NCBI GenBank assembly: GCA_030544235.1 | Contig: CM060478.1 | Coordinates: 22,879,227 to 22,943,226, forward strand | Direction of reading: 5' to 3' | Length of the DNA: 64,000 bases | Source: Lepturacanthus savala | Taxonomy: Eukaryota > Chordata > Actinopteri > Scombriformes > Trichiuridae | Shown here: in pieces, positions 1-13,082 of the stretch | Numbering within the stretch: the stretch's first letter is position 1 | Layout of the letters: each line of letters opens with the position of its first letter | The notes under the pieces: generated by a model | Told to the model about the DNA's origin: nothing | The model's input: the letters and a program-made list of their open reading frames with translations, nothing else | The model's database searches: none | Made by a program: the position numbers and the translations under genes

Positions 1-74
1 ACCAGAATATCATAAATCTCACTGTGTTTAGTTTTAGTTATATTAAGAATGGAATTACTAATAACATGCAATTA

Positions 75-209
<135 letters not shown>

Positions 210-729
210 CAGTTCAGCTATTAAAATGTGTTGCTTTTAAATTCTACATCATTAAGGTGATATTTATAACAGGCGGATTGATGTCAATACTCTTTATTGT
301 TGATAAATGCATGTTGAATTTTAACACGCTTTTTACTGTAAAAAAAAATAAAAATCAGAAGACCAGAAGAAACGATAGCGACTCCAAATGTATAGAGACA
401 CACCTTGGATCAACAGGTATCTCAGGTCAAATCCAACCAAATCTTCAAATGATCTGAGACATGAATGCTGACAGATAAACCACCTGGAACACACTATAGA
501 AATGATTATCAACCTCTGTCAAGATGGAAATGATTATAAAAACAAGGACAGAGGTAATAAAAGCGCACGTCAGAATCCCGTTTAATGGAAATCAGAAGTG
601 CAAACTAGTCAGGTTATAATTTGAAATCCAGTCAAATTGTTTTTTTGTTATCAGGATCTAAATACTTGGCGCATATTTGGAAAGAAAAATTTAAGATTGA
701 ACACAAGGTTCAACATGTTCATATAGTCA

Positions 730-815
730 TTTTATATAGTCAGTTTATATAGTCATTTATATATATATATATATATATATAAATGACTATATAAATGACT
801 ATATAAATGACTATA
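730..815. repeat. AT-rich palindrome (cruciform-forming)
   Basis: Three tatatagtca-type words on the left are mirrored by three aaatgactatat words on the right around a central (TA)n run. The arms are roughly 40 bp with very few mismatches. Confidence 0.85.
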
Positions 816-2224
816 TTAATAACCAATATTATTATCCTTATCTTTTGTCAGAATTTCATTATTGCAAGTGTGAAAAAAGCATCTAAATTATTAAGAGGAA
901 CTTTAAGCTTTAAAATGATGTGCTAAGATCGAACAAGTAAACAAATAAATACATAATCTGCTAATATTATCATTTCATCACAGAACTTTCTGGCTGTTTG
1001 ATTGTGGCTGCATTAAAAGTGCAGTACCTCAAGTCTGACTGATGTTATATATATTTAAAAAAAAAAGTTTATGATTCTAACCTTATGTGCATGAGTGTGT
1101 GATCAGTGTTGTTTCAACCTGAGCTCAGGGTCCGATGCCTTCATAGTCATCAATAGTTCAATCGATTGCACCACTGGTGTCAACTGTTGACCTTTTGGCC
1201 TCTCGTCTGCTCCGGGGAAAAGTGTCTGAATGTGGGTGGACTGGAAACTGTTGACATTTTGTTCACACTTGTCCAGGAAATGAACTGGAACCGCGCTGGA
1301 CAGATTTTGCATGAGTGGTTGTGATTTCTATCTGAGAGAGACAGACAGACAGATAAAGGAGACAGAAACTGGACTGAGCCTCCAGTATTTGATTCAAAGT
1401 ATGTGTGTGAGAGAGAGAGAGAGTCGAAGGACCAGGAGATGCACTGATAGCCGCCTGCATGCTGGGACTGTTTTCTTGTCTTCCATTTCCATGCAGGACA
1501 AGAAAAAAACACTTGTCTTTCATTGGCTGTCGACTGTCGCCAGATCTTGGCATCCTGGTGTGTTCATAGGCCGGTATGAGGAGTGAGAGGTGATACAGAG
1601 GAGGATTATATTTACCTGGGAGGTTAATCTGGGGTCAACTGTAACATCGTCGCGGGTGAAGTCCGCATCACCATCTCCAGTTTCTCTGCTTTTGTCTGTT
1701 TGTTCTTGCATCTTGTTTTGTTTGGCGTCAAGTCTGGGCACATGCTGCATAACAGCAAGGTTTTCCCGTCAGTTTCCGGTTTTGACATATACAGGTTCAC
1801 ACATTTGTAATAAAAAAATACCTTGACAAAGCTGCCACCAAACCTCTTGAAGCTATCAACCAAACTCAAAGAAGTTAAAGGTACCTTTGGTTCCTATGAG
1901 GGGATTTCACAGTTGAGTCCAGGTGGCCATTACAGCCGAGCTGGCGGAGTGAAAGCAGCTTAGTCACCCCTGTGACACAAGGAGCTGAGAGCATTCATGA
2001 AATTCCTTGTGGGTTTGCATACTGTAGGTTTAGTTGGTCAGGATGACTTGCAGGAACATCAAGCTTTATCCAACTTAGTTTCATTATCACTGATAGTGTA
2101 GATTGATTGATTGATCAATGTGATCAATTAGATAGATCTGTTCTCTGTGTATAAAATCAACAAAGTTTCAGCACCTTTGCTTTTTATAAATTACAAATTA
2201 CAAAGTCAATTTTCAAAGAACAAT

Positions 2225-2405
2225 AGTGATTTGAGTACCAAATGCTAATGCATGGTCATGTTAAGCAGGTACAAATTTCACCATGTTCAACATCTTCTTT
2301 TAGCATGGTAGCATGCTAACATTCTTTAATTAGCAATAAACATAAATAGAAATGCCATTAGTTTTGCAGGTAATTTAAAAGTATTGGACAATTTCAAACT
2401 GTGAC
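2225..2405 (+). repeat. fragment of a dispersed teleost repeat
   Basis: Contains the phrases agcatggtagcatgctaaca, attagcaataaacataa and ccattagttttgcaggtaat followed by aaagtattggacaatttcaa. I associate these with a very common unclassified fish interspersed repeat. No ends or target duplication are visible, and the class is unknown to me. Confidence 0.45.
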
Positions 2406-2440
2406 CTACCGAAAAGAATCTTCAACGCAAGAGGGTTTTT

Positions 2441-2483
2441 CTGCAGTTTCGATGGCAGCCCCACACTTGTATTTGCTGTATGC

Positions 2484-2581
<98 letters not shown>

Positions 2582-2830
2582 CAATTCCCCAATATACAAA
2601 CATGCAACTTATGAACATACGTAGATACAAACAACAGCTGACTGATGTCCATAAATGCATAAATGTTCGTAAAATTCCATATTGCATTCACAAGCCGCAC
2701 CGCTCCATACGCACATTTCCATCACTCATCTCGCCCAGTTCATCCTTGAACGTGTCTCTGTGAGAATCAACCTTCGTCATACCCCCTTGGATACTTTACT
2801 GTTTCTGCACAAGGAAACCTTATTTATCAT
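2441..2830 (+). repeat. dispersed repeat, copy A, carrying (TA)46
   Basis: Similar over its length to 4098-4450. Shared words include ctgcagtttc, gtatttgctgtatgcccata, cagcaattcccc, gtagatac and gcccagttca. In this copy the central TA-rich spacer is expanded to a 93-bp (TA)n tract at 2486-2578. The repeat class is not recognised. Confidence 0.65.
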
Positions 2831-2997
2831 GGCTTGAAGTTTGAAATTTAATATATAATGAGTTATGAACAATTCAGTTTCCGAATACATATATTGTGCG
2901 TTCTGTCCCCAGTTATTTCTTACTAAGTCAGAAACACAAAAGTTAAGCTCAAAGAAACCAAACCAAAGTTTTGAAGACGTGACTTTGATTCTTGCAG

Positions 2998-3885
2998 AAT
3001 TTTTAAAAAATTACATCCAAGGTGAAGATGTTGAAGTGCACAGAGAACAGCTCCTTGCATGAAGAGGGGTTGTGCTGAGGTGGGTTTTTATGACCCCGAA
3101 GCATCATTGCTGGAGGCCTACGGTGGTTTGAATTAATCCTGAGACATGTATTTAGAAGACCCTCTTGAAGTTTTGAGGCTTCAATCCTCCCTGAATTTAA
3201 AAGGCCAACATCTAAAGTGAAGATGTTAAATGCGCCCAGAGAACAGCTCACGGTGGAAAGTTGGTTTGTGGAGTGGTGGGTTTCTGTACGGCAGTGAAGC
3301 ATTAGTAATGCAGACATGGTGGTTCGAAACCATGAGTGGATTCTTTTTGAGGAAGTTTGATCTTCATTGAATTTAAAAGTCCTACATCCAAAGTTTAGAT
3401 TTCAAGATCACCTGGAGAACTACTCTCAATGTGAGGATGACTCGTAGTGTGGTGGGTTAAGGTGCAGCCCTGAATCTTCAGTGCTTTAGGCACATGTTGG
3501 TTCAAATCCACCTGTAGATGTAAAGGTAGAAGACTCTCTTGGAACTTTGAGGCTTCTATCCTCACTGAATTTAGTTTCAGAATGAGTTCAAAATGAAAAT
3601 CATAAGCGCATCTTCAACATATCCTAGCTGAGAGCATTTATGGTGTGGTGGGTTTATTTGTGACCATGTGTGGTGATTTAATTCCACCAGCGGATGAAGG
3701 ATCAGAGTTTTGAGGCTCTGAATTTACAAATCCAACATCCAAAGTGAAGGTGATAAATGCCTGGAGAACATGTCTCAGTGTAAAGGGGAGTGACAGTACA
3801 GTGGGTAGTAGTTAAAGGCTATAAGGCATCACCAACACAGTGTCAGGTTTGAATCTCCTTCTGGGAACCTGGATTATCAAATGTA
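2998..3885 (+). repeat. tandem array of about five diverged tRNA-like monomers
   Basis: Units begin with aattta-type words at about 2998, 3194, 3370, 3568 and 3721 and run 153-198 bp. Each carries acatccaaagtgaagatg-like, gagaacagctc-like and gtggtgggtt-like blocks in the same order. Most then have a tRNA B-box-like word: ggtttgaatta, ggttcgaaacc, ggttcaaatcc, ggtttgaatct. The closing block ttttgaggcttcaatcctcc recurs. A partial unit precedes 2998. No unit folds as an intact tRNA by eye. Confidence 0.7.
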
Positions 3886-4097
3886 TGAAAGGTTTTTGAC
3901 TTATAAAGAAGTAATTGAGGTTTGAACTAACAACTACAGGACAATCAGACAGCATCCTACCTGATGAGCTGTTTGATCTTTGGACCAGTGGACCAGCGGC
4001 TCATCCTGTTGAGCTTCCTCCCCAGTCAGCATGTCCATGTGGGGCTCATAAGGGTTAAGTTTGGGCTGCATATGTGGGTCCTAAGTGGGTTTGTCTG

Positions 4098-4450
4098 CAG
4101 TTTCCATGGTGGTTCCTCACCTGTGTTTGCTATATGCCCATATACTGTATGTATACAGCAGTTCCCCAAAATACGAACATCCAACTTATAAACACTTGTA
4201 GATACGAACAACCACTGACTGATATTTGGAAAATGCTGTATGGCATTCGCAAGTATGTATTTTGAACTACAAGCTACATCCGACTAGCTCCCCTTTCTCC
4301 TGCAACCCACGCCAAGCAGCACGGCTCCACATGTGCATCTTCTACACTCATCTCCTTCATTTTGCCCAGTTCACTCTTGCATGTATCTCTAGGAACATCA
4401 CAGAACATCAAGCTTTGCATGGATATTTTACCATTTCTATACAAGTTATG
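4098..4450 (+). repeat. dispersed repeat, copy B
   Basis: Partner of 2441-2830. Here the spacer is a short tatactgtatgtatacag instead of a long (TA)n tract. It also has about 90 bp (around 4255-4345) that copy A lacks. The class is not recognised. Confidence 0.65.
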
Positions 4451-6639
4451 AAGAAAAAACATTTCTAGAGCCATTGTTTGGTTTGTCCATTCTGAGCTAC
4501 TGTAGAAACATGGAGGTGAAACATGGCAGGTTTTGTGGAGAGAGACCTGCTCCCCGTGTAGATAAAACAGGCCAATATAAGGCAATAAAAACAAAACATT
4601 TACTATTTTGATTGAATTATATACTAATTCAAACATATTTATGAACAATATATTCTATTTCTGCCAAATCTGTTTTGGCAGATGCTGCTAAAGGCCAGTA
4701 AATGTCATAAGACTCCTGGGAGTATTGGTGGCTAAAATAATACAACCAGTGGTGCTAAAAGCTAATAAACTAGGTTATGCTATTCACTTACTTGACCTGC
4801 ACATGCACAATAACCATGCACACTATACAGAGCACCCTACAAAGAGATGGTTTTGGTGCCATTCATCTCTTAAACCACTCAATGAACTGATCAGATGGCC
4901 AAACTCTCAGAATCCAATAAAGTTCTTTTAACAGTGTATCAGTAAATTAAAGATCTGAGACTTCTCTATCAGTGAAAACCTTTCTGAGGCAGCAGTCAAA
5001 CACTTCCTTCCTTCGTTCTTCCCTTCTTTGAAGTAGAAGATGGGAAATCAGACAAGACTGGACTGGTGAAAGCAGCTGAGTGTGGACTGTGCCTCACCCT
5101 GTTTTTCTGGACTGAACTACCTTCATATCTGGCCTTAGATGACTCCTCATATTCTTTCTGTCCTCCCGATGACATCCTTGCTTCCATCCACTCCTTGTAA
5201 ATCAGTTGGGTCTGGAAAAGGAGGGATGCAGTGGAAAGGTATTTGAAGAGTGTTTGTATTATCTCATCTGGAAAAGATGCAGCAGACCATCATTCCAAGT
5301 TACAACTTGTCTTTTCCTGCAGCCCTGCAGCACATGGAAAGCTTAATGGAGACTGGTTGGCCTTCAGGCCTTAGTGTTTCCTCATCGAGGATGTTGGCTC
5401 CGTGTGTCAACAGATTACTGTCTGACGTGCCACGTTTTCTATGCTCATTGAGTCTGCTGTTCATTGACAAATCTTTATCTCTAAATTTGAAGCCAAATGG
5501 GAAGCAACTGAGAAAAGTGGCAAGAGCTGACCATGTACAATGCTCTAAAACCACCTCCTGACCTTTGACATTTAAAACTTGCAGAGATAATCACAACTCT
5601 CAGCCTCTTTGTGGAAAAAGAAAATATGACTTAAAAATCAGAAAAAAATGGTTCATTTTCAAAAAAATATAATCTTGTTTTATTATCTAGCCACAGAGAA
5701 AACTAATCATTATGCTGTGTTGATGTTAGCTTAATGACCCTTCTTTTTGTGTAAAATTAACTTAATTAAATTCCCCCCTTAAATAAAAATGTAAATACTT
5801 TGTTTTTCTTCTGATCCTATTGTAACTCCAGATTTAGAAAAGTATTAGGGCGGCAACTCTTCCCTTTACCATAATCTGGATTTACACATTTCATAAAGAT
5901 GACAAAAGAGCATCATCATTACCACCAAATAATGAAATATTATTTATATATTAGGAGTAAAGGTATTTGGCCAATGCAAGGACATATAAATATTCACTTT
6001 GTCAACAATTCTTTTACAGACAAAGAAATGTAGAGTAAGTTGTGATACTAGTCTAGCTATTCTGGATTCACTTACATAATTCTAATAACAGAAATACTAA
6101 TAAAAATGACAGCAACAACAAACACAGATATAGAGATACTGTATTTTTTTTCAGACAGGGCCAAAATCATGTATATAAGAAATTCTCCAAAAATTACTCC
6201 GTCATTAAGTATCCAGGTGACAAAACAATGTTTGTATGTATGTTCCTTTTGCTGTTGAAAAGATGTTGAACTTTAATTAGGTTTAAGCACATTTAACCAA
6301 AGTTAATTCCAAATATAACATTTGTGTTAACAGTCTCAGCAGAGTTTGGCTTCAGTATGAAGCAAAATAATAAAAAAAGAGGTTGTGCTAATCATTGATA
6401 GTATCAAAATATATTAAATACAGCTGTGTTGCACCATAATTAAGTGCTTCCTTATGCAAATAATTTCCTGACTAGGAACGGATAACAATGACAAACCTAA
6501 CACCATTCTGTATTTTATTCCTGGGAATACAATCCTTCTAATTACTCTCAGCTGTAAGTGAATTTGTCTGATGTATTTAATGGTTCTGTATTTTTTTTAG
6601 GGATCTGGCTTGTGGAGATCACTCAAATAAACCTATAAA

Positions 6640-7270
6640 ACATACAACCTGGCCCTGAGGGGGAAGCAGTATCAGTCCAATCAGTGCCATCATTAGATGT
6701 GATAAGGCCTTCGCAGAAACACTGCACAGCTGTTGCACAGAGGAGGGGTGAAAAAACAAAACAGATAACCTGGATAATAGCAAGTGCTGGAGGCTTGATT
6801 CATTTCCAAATGTTAACAAGGCCATTTCGCAGCTCCAACCCGCCGTGCATTATGTTAATACCACTAATAAGCCTATCTCTGCGAGTCATCTCGGATGGAA
6901 AAGATTTGAGCGGGAGGCAGTGTTTTACAATAAAGCTGCTGGCCACATTTTAAATGAAGCATAACTATTTATGATTTTACAAAGCTGACATAATTGCTTA
7001 AAGGGTAACTGAGGAGAGCATTTGGTCTCGTTTTCTGTATTATGAAAGAAGAGATTTCACTGTTTGTGTGTCAAAAAGGCTACTGTGTAGGCCATCAGAG
7101 AGATGGGAGGAACTTGTGCTCGGCTGTTAAGCAATTTTGCAGCTTTTATTTGAGCTGTCACGTCAAACAATCAGGAGATAATGCAGCCTTGGTTTGTAAA
7201 TTATGAACGTGTCAAGAGATGCACTAAAGGAAACGACAGATGCCACTTATCTCCAGCAGCCTCTGCAGTG
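6640..7270. other. possible conserved non-coding element(s) downstream of wdpcp
   Basis: A complex, repeat-free stretch of mixed composition with TAAT cores (cattatgttaataccactaa at about 6848) and no credible reading frame. It looks like conserved enhancer sequence next to a developmental gene, but that is a judgement by eye only. Confidence 0.3.
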
Positions 7271-7714
7271 TGACTGTATCATCAGAAGGGAAATACAACA
7301 TTTTGATGTTTACATAAGAGAAGTATTAGTATCAGAAATGTAATTCCTTTCACCCATCCCTCTCGCAGGGGATTGACTCCCAAAAAACATACAATGATTT
7401 TCCTTTTTTTTTTAAAGCTAACAAAACAAACAAAAAAAAGAGCAGAAAAGCATTCTCGCTGATCTTCTGTCCATTTCCAACATCGCTTCTTGTATATTTT
7501 TTGGTGGAAATCCTCTTAGAATGCAAAGTAAATAGATTACGATACAGTGAGGGATTAGGGCTCGCGCGGCGCTGTCAGATTAGTCGGTGAGCACAGCGCG
7601 TCGACAGCTCTGACACGGCTATGGCTGCTGTTCAGGAAAGGGGCTCCGCGCGATGCTTTAAAGTCGCTGGTTGGCTCCTATTCATGAATAAAAGTGTGGC
7701 CCGTAATCTCGGCC

Positions 7715-7716
<2 letters not shown>

Positions 7717-7763
<47 letters not shown>
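7717..7763. repeat. (CA)n microsatellite beside wdpcp 3' end
   Basis: About 23 CA units on the plus strand, some 50 bp beyond the putative polyadenylation signal. Confidence 0.95.
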
Positions 7764-7765
<2 letters not shown>

Positions 7766-7812
7766 AGCCTGGAACATTCAATATCAGTGTTGATGGAAGT
7801 ATAATACAAGTC

Positions 7813-7818
7813 TTTATT
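7813..7818 (-). promoter_or_regulatory. putative wdpcp polyadenylation signal AATAAA
   Basis: TTTATT on the plus strand reads AATAAA on the minus strand, about 310 bp beyond the wdpcp stop. It is the first canonical hexamer I see downstream in a plausible position. The implied 3' UTR (about 8126 down to 7795) is AT-rich and ends just before a (CA)n tract. Other variant signals are possible. Confidence 0.5.
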
Positions 7819-8126
7819 TTTTTCTGGCTGATTAATGGCAAAGGTTTAAAACATTTTCTGTCAAGATTTTTTTAAAGCAAGTATCCATTTTCTTTAAGCA
7901 AATATCCTAAATGCATGGAGCCATTCTATGTTTTTGACTTGGCTAAAATGTATTAGATATACTATGACAGGTCTAAAAAAAAGGAAAAAAATATTTAATA
8001 TTTATAATATATGTGATTCTACTTTTATCAAACATCCATACAGTCATCTGGTGTTTTGTACAATGATTAGACTGTGAGTAGCCACTTTGTGTGTTTAAAT
8101 ATAGATATTATGAAGATTTGGTTTCA

Positions 8127-8177
8127 TCAAACCATTCCTAAATGGACCACACGGAGCATCCCGAGGTCTTCATCATC
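8127..8177 (-). CDS. wdpcp: wdpcp last coding exon and stop (51 nt)
   Basis: The acceptor is ctgtttctctcag at 8179-8178. It encodes DDEDLGMLRVVHLGMV and the TGA stop at 8129-8127. The mammalian protein ends with a closely similar G-[GS]-L-K-M-I-H-F-G-L-V, so I take this as the true C-terminus. The 3' UTR continues to lower coordinates. Confidence 0.88.
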   Translation of the reverse strand, partial: DDEDLGMLRVVHLGMV

Positions 8178-11100
8178 CTGAGAGAAACAGAAATATCACA
8201 TTTTATGAATCTGAACAGTGTATAAACATAAAGACACAGCAAAGAGTTATTATATTTGTACTTCACTTACTTTTAAACGGCCCCCAGCATCTTCATAGCA
8301 CACACACTTAACCACAGTAGTCTATGAACTCATGACATGCTTCTAGATACCTTTCCCAGATGATCAATATTGTCTTGAAAGACGTGATGGTTCTGGTCAG
8401 CAGAAATGAAAATAATAATTTCAGTCGATCAACTTACATTCCCGTCGTCCTTGTCACCTTCGGTGCTTCCTGCAGGTCAAAATGAAAACACAAATGATGC
8501 TGGAAGATATAGGATGTTTCTGTAAAGCAGCCGTGACAGTTTAAACAAGTACAAAACCAAATGTATCGGTGCATAATCACACCCGACAGCCCTACAGCAC
8601 ATAAACACATTCACACATGCTGCAGAATGCCTGAACAGGTTACATGCTCACTCAGTACGTTGGACACGTCGCCTTTTTCTGGGTTTAAACGAGTGTAAAC
8701 TGTTGTCACTCATGGCGATCTCTCTCGCTCTGAGCCCTGTGTTAATAAGGTTATGATTGACATTAAAACCCCTGCGTGCCTTATACAGATATTTAAAACG
8801 GTGATGCAAATTCACTCCAATAGCCTACAGTCCGGATTATCAAATGACAGAGCAATTTGGTAGCGAGACAATTGCTAATCACTGAAAAAAATGGAATTAT
8901 TAAAATGGAGAGAACAGGAAGGAGGAGAGGAGGAAGATCGAATGATGTTTTCTTAATGGGTGTTTTTTTTTTCCTTCCTAAATGACCAGTTAGTCATCTT
9001 ACACATCTGAGACCTGGAGAGAGGAGCACTCAGGCTACATTTACAGAATAAAACAGGCTGAATGTCGCTGGAGAATTGTTGCAGGGCTTAAAATGTGACG
9101 AGCTGTGATTTAATATAACGGGCGGACGCTTTCCATCAGCTGTTACTGATGACAGGTTTAACAAGGATGTTGGAGGTAGTTGGGAAGAATTAAAAGCAAC
9201 ATAAAAGGCAGTTTTGTTTAAAGTCAAAACGAAGCAGAAAGGCATACATAATTGAAAGTTGGGGCGAAACATCAAACAAAACGTGATTGTTTTAAAAATG
9301 TTTGAATTTATCATGACTTCTGGATAAGTAGAAGGGTGATTGTGTCTCCACAAGTATAAGAAGCTTCTGGTTTAATATTATGGTTGTTAGAACAGTTTCA
9401 CTGGTATAATTGGTCTGAATTGCAAAGCTCCTCTATTGGCACACTACGAGGCAACTATCAAAGATGTAGCTTTTCCCAGATTGTAAAATTAAAAAAATAT
9501 GAAATACAGATTTCTATACTCTTTAAAATGTATTGTTGAAAAGAAATGATAAGACATTTTATATAAACTTGGGAAATACACTTTTCATTTAGTATAGTGT
9601 ACACAAAGTCAAATCTGCAAAAAAAAGCATAATGAAAACAACATGAACACACTTCTACATGTCTCTTGTTTCTCGGTTTACTATAATGTTCAGGACAGTA
9701 GTCTTCTTATTCTTGTGATTATTTAACCTACAATGCTTAAATTCCAGTCTTTGGTCATTCTTCTATCATAGAAACCACAGGGATACAGGTGTTTAAATAG
9801 GACAGTCACACCTGTTTGCCTCAGTGACTTGAAGACATCTGGATTCACAGTCAACCGGATGTTGTCTGCCTGTGTCCTCCTCTGTTTGGTTCTTCCTTCA
9901 GCACTAAAAACAAAAAGAGAACTGAGATACATCTGTCGCCTATTTGTATAGATCTCATGTGAAGCTACATTTATGAAACATATGACCATCACTTTGCACT
10001 GAAGCAAATGCACATTTTACATTTGAGCTTAAATATTAAAAAAAGAACAAACTTTACAGTTTCATGTATCATCAGTTTCCTATTTTTAGACTTCCAGGAA
10101 TGACTCTCTATTCACTGAAGCACTTATTTTAGTTACTTATTTTATTTAGTTTATTTAGTAATTTATATTATTCTCTCTTTAGTCTGCTATCTACCTCAGA
10201 CTTTTCCAGAATTTTTAGTTTTTTTTGTGGAATTTGTGAATTTAGTTGCAATATACAACTACTTCCAGTTCAGAATATGGTATGTCTGTCTCTTCTCTCA
10301 ATAATTTACATGTGTATGTGTAAAGCATATGCACTCCACATTATGATATGAAAAATCTATTTACTATTGTATATATATACTACAATTTTCTCTCTCTTTC
10401 GCTTTCTTTTTTTAAAATATGTAATCACATCAGCACACTTGTCATTAATACTATCATGTTAACATATTCAAATGAACTAAATCTATATCATTTTCTCCCC
10501 ATTTATTCAATAAAATAATAGAGTGACCACTCAGTTTCCTGCACTAAAGCGTACTACTGGGCTGCAGGATTCAATGCTTTAGTATCCAGTGTTTCCACAA
10601 TACTGAAAACACCCATACCCTCTACAAGAAGGGCCAGAGTCACTTCCACCTGCTGAGGAGACTGAGGTCCTTCAAAGTGTACAGGACTCTTCTCAGGACT
10701 TTTTATGACTGTGGTGGCCTGAGCCATCTAGTATGTGGTGGTCTGCTGGAGAGGGGGCAGTACAGACAGGACGAAGCTCAACAGACTGATTAGGAGAGCA
10801 AGCTCTGTCCTGGATTGTCCTCTGGACTCCATAGAGGAATTAGGGGAGAGAAAGATGTTGGTCAAGCTGGCATCCATCATGAACAACACCTCTCACCCTC
10901 TACATGACACTGTGGGATCCCTCAGCAGCTCATCAGCAGCGGACTCATACCCCTGTGGTGTAAGAAGGACCTTTACTAACTGAACCATATTGTAGTCACT
11001 GCTGTCACTTGCTTGAAATATTTTGTATATAAATGGACACTTTTCATCAATATCCTCATGTCATGCACATGTGAAGTAGTAGTACTTTATTATTTCTAAT

Positions 11101-13041
11101 TATATTCATATTATTGTCATTTATAATATTTTTACACCATCAGTCACTTTACCTATAAATACTTTTTATATCTAGCACATTCTTTTATATCCTCAGTACT
11201 TGTTTTTTGCACATGCCTGGTTGAAGGTTGATTTGGTTGTTTATTGAATTGTGTAACCTTTCTTTACTGTCTTTTTCTAACTGTTTTAAAAATTTAATTT
11301 CCCAGTTGTGGGATGAATAAAGTACATCCAACTAATCTAATAGAGAAGTTATAGACACTTTAGAGATGGCATGTAGGCCATCTTTGGGGACCAGGGACTC
11401 TTCAACCAAGTGTATTAATAATTGAGCCAATACTTGAGCCACATGAGATCAAGTAACCAGATAAAAAACACGGACACACATAAGAGCTGTTTAAATGTTG
11501 CACATAATCGTCTCAATCAAAGATCTATCAGTACATGTTTAACATGACATCCAGCTACTTTTACATTCAATCAAGTGCTCACAAAATATGTATCATCTAA
11601 TTGTAAATGTAAGTTATCAATAAATCATTTCATTCAACCACTGCAATCTGAAGGACAATAATATTTAAATTGTTAAACCTCCTCCAAATTGTCATCCACA
11701 ATTATCTCTCCTGCCAGGATCAACACAGACATGTCCTAAAACTTTAAAAACAAAGACTATAAAACACTACACACATACTAATGAGGTTATTTTACTTTCT
11801 TTACAAGTTTTACAAATGTACACTGTTGAGTGCAATCAGGTTCTCGCCTCTATCAATACAGGCGGATATTGACTAATTATTACCTCAGTGCTTCTGTTTT
11901 TAACTCTAGGATCATGTTCTATAATCTGTCCTCTTATTAGAGTGATGCTGAGGCTATTTCTGTTTACATATGCTGAAGATTAATATCAAATAAATATGTA
12001 AAAATTGAACTTGTCACTTTTGACTTGCCTAACCTTTACCTTGGCCAACAGAAAAAATAAAAATAGCCTCCAATCTCCTCATCTCGCTGACTGAAGACTA
12101 TGTGATGAGCGAGAGAGGCCAGCAGCCATCAAAGCAACATTGGGATGCGTCCCAGATTCCCGTCTCGTTCTCTCTCACTTCTCCACACACAGAGTCGGAT
12201 TTGGGGAATGCGGGAATCGGCAAGGAGCCCCCAAACTGCCATTGTGTTCGCCTCCCTCTCTCTTTCTCTGCTCTTTTCTCAGCGAGCCAAACGAGAGAAC
12301 GCCTGCGCTATAATGCCTCCCCTACTCCATCTCAGCTAAGCTGTCATTGGCTTCACATGAGAAACAATGAAACTTCATCTGAGACCAGATTACAAAGGGG
12401 GGGGGGGGTTCAATATATAAAATTGTTGTAAAGGAGGGGGGAAATTGTGCAATAAAAAAGCAGAGGCCTTTGTCTCTTTCTCTCTGTGGCTATTATCTTT
12501 GGGGAGGTTTGGGGATCTGCTTTCTTAGCCTCTGTCAGCGGTGAAGGGGAAGACCTGGGGTAGTACAACCAGGCTTTTGGCTGCCAAATCACCCTAACCC
12601 TCTTTACCATTCTTTTTTCCTCCTCTCGCTCCTTTTAGTGTTTTATAAAAAAGAGCTTAGGACAGAGCATTTCTCTCTGTCTCTTCTCCTCTCTCTCTCT
12701 GGACTCAGCTTGTTTAAATTGGCCGATAGGAAAGGATTTGGGATGGATGGAGGGGGCTTAGAGAAACACAGAGTGGAGGGGTGGGGTGTGTGTATGTGTG
12801 TGTGTGTGTGTGTATGGGGGGGTGGGGGGGAGTCATCAGTGTTACAGTCAAACAGCCATGAAAAGCCTATGAGGATGAAAAGAACAAGAGCGCCTTTTTA
12901 TCTAATGCACACAAATCCCATATAAATACTCCAATATGTTAGTTGGGGTATGACAAGGAATGCCCCACTATCACCCCCACACCCCCCCCCCCCATCCCAC
13001 AATAATAGAGACATGGATGGCTATATTTGTATATATCTGTT

Positions 13042-13082
<41 letters not shown>

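Larger units (their letters stand above)
4451..7812. other. intergenic stretch downstream of wdpcp
   Basis: I see no gene, RNA gene or intact mobile element here apart from the possible conserved sequence at 6640-7270 and the (CA)n tract at 7717. The open frames are short and without recognisable motifs. Confidence 0.6.

Noticed and set aside
3400..3530. tRNA gene inside the monomer array
   Set aside because: A B-box-like word is present but no complete cloverleaf or acceptor stem could be found by eye.
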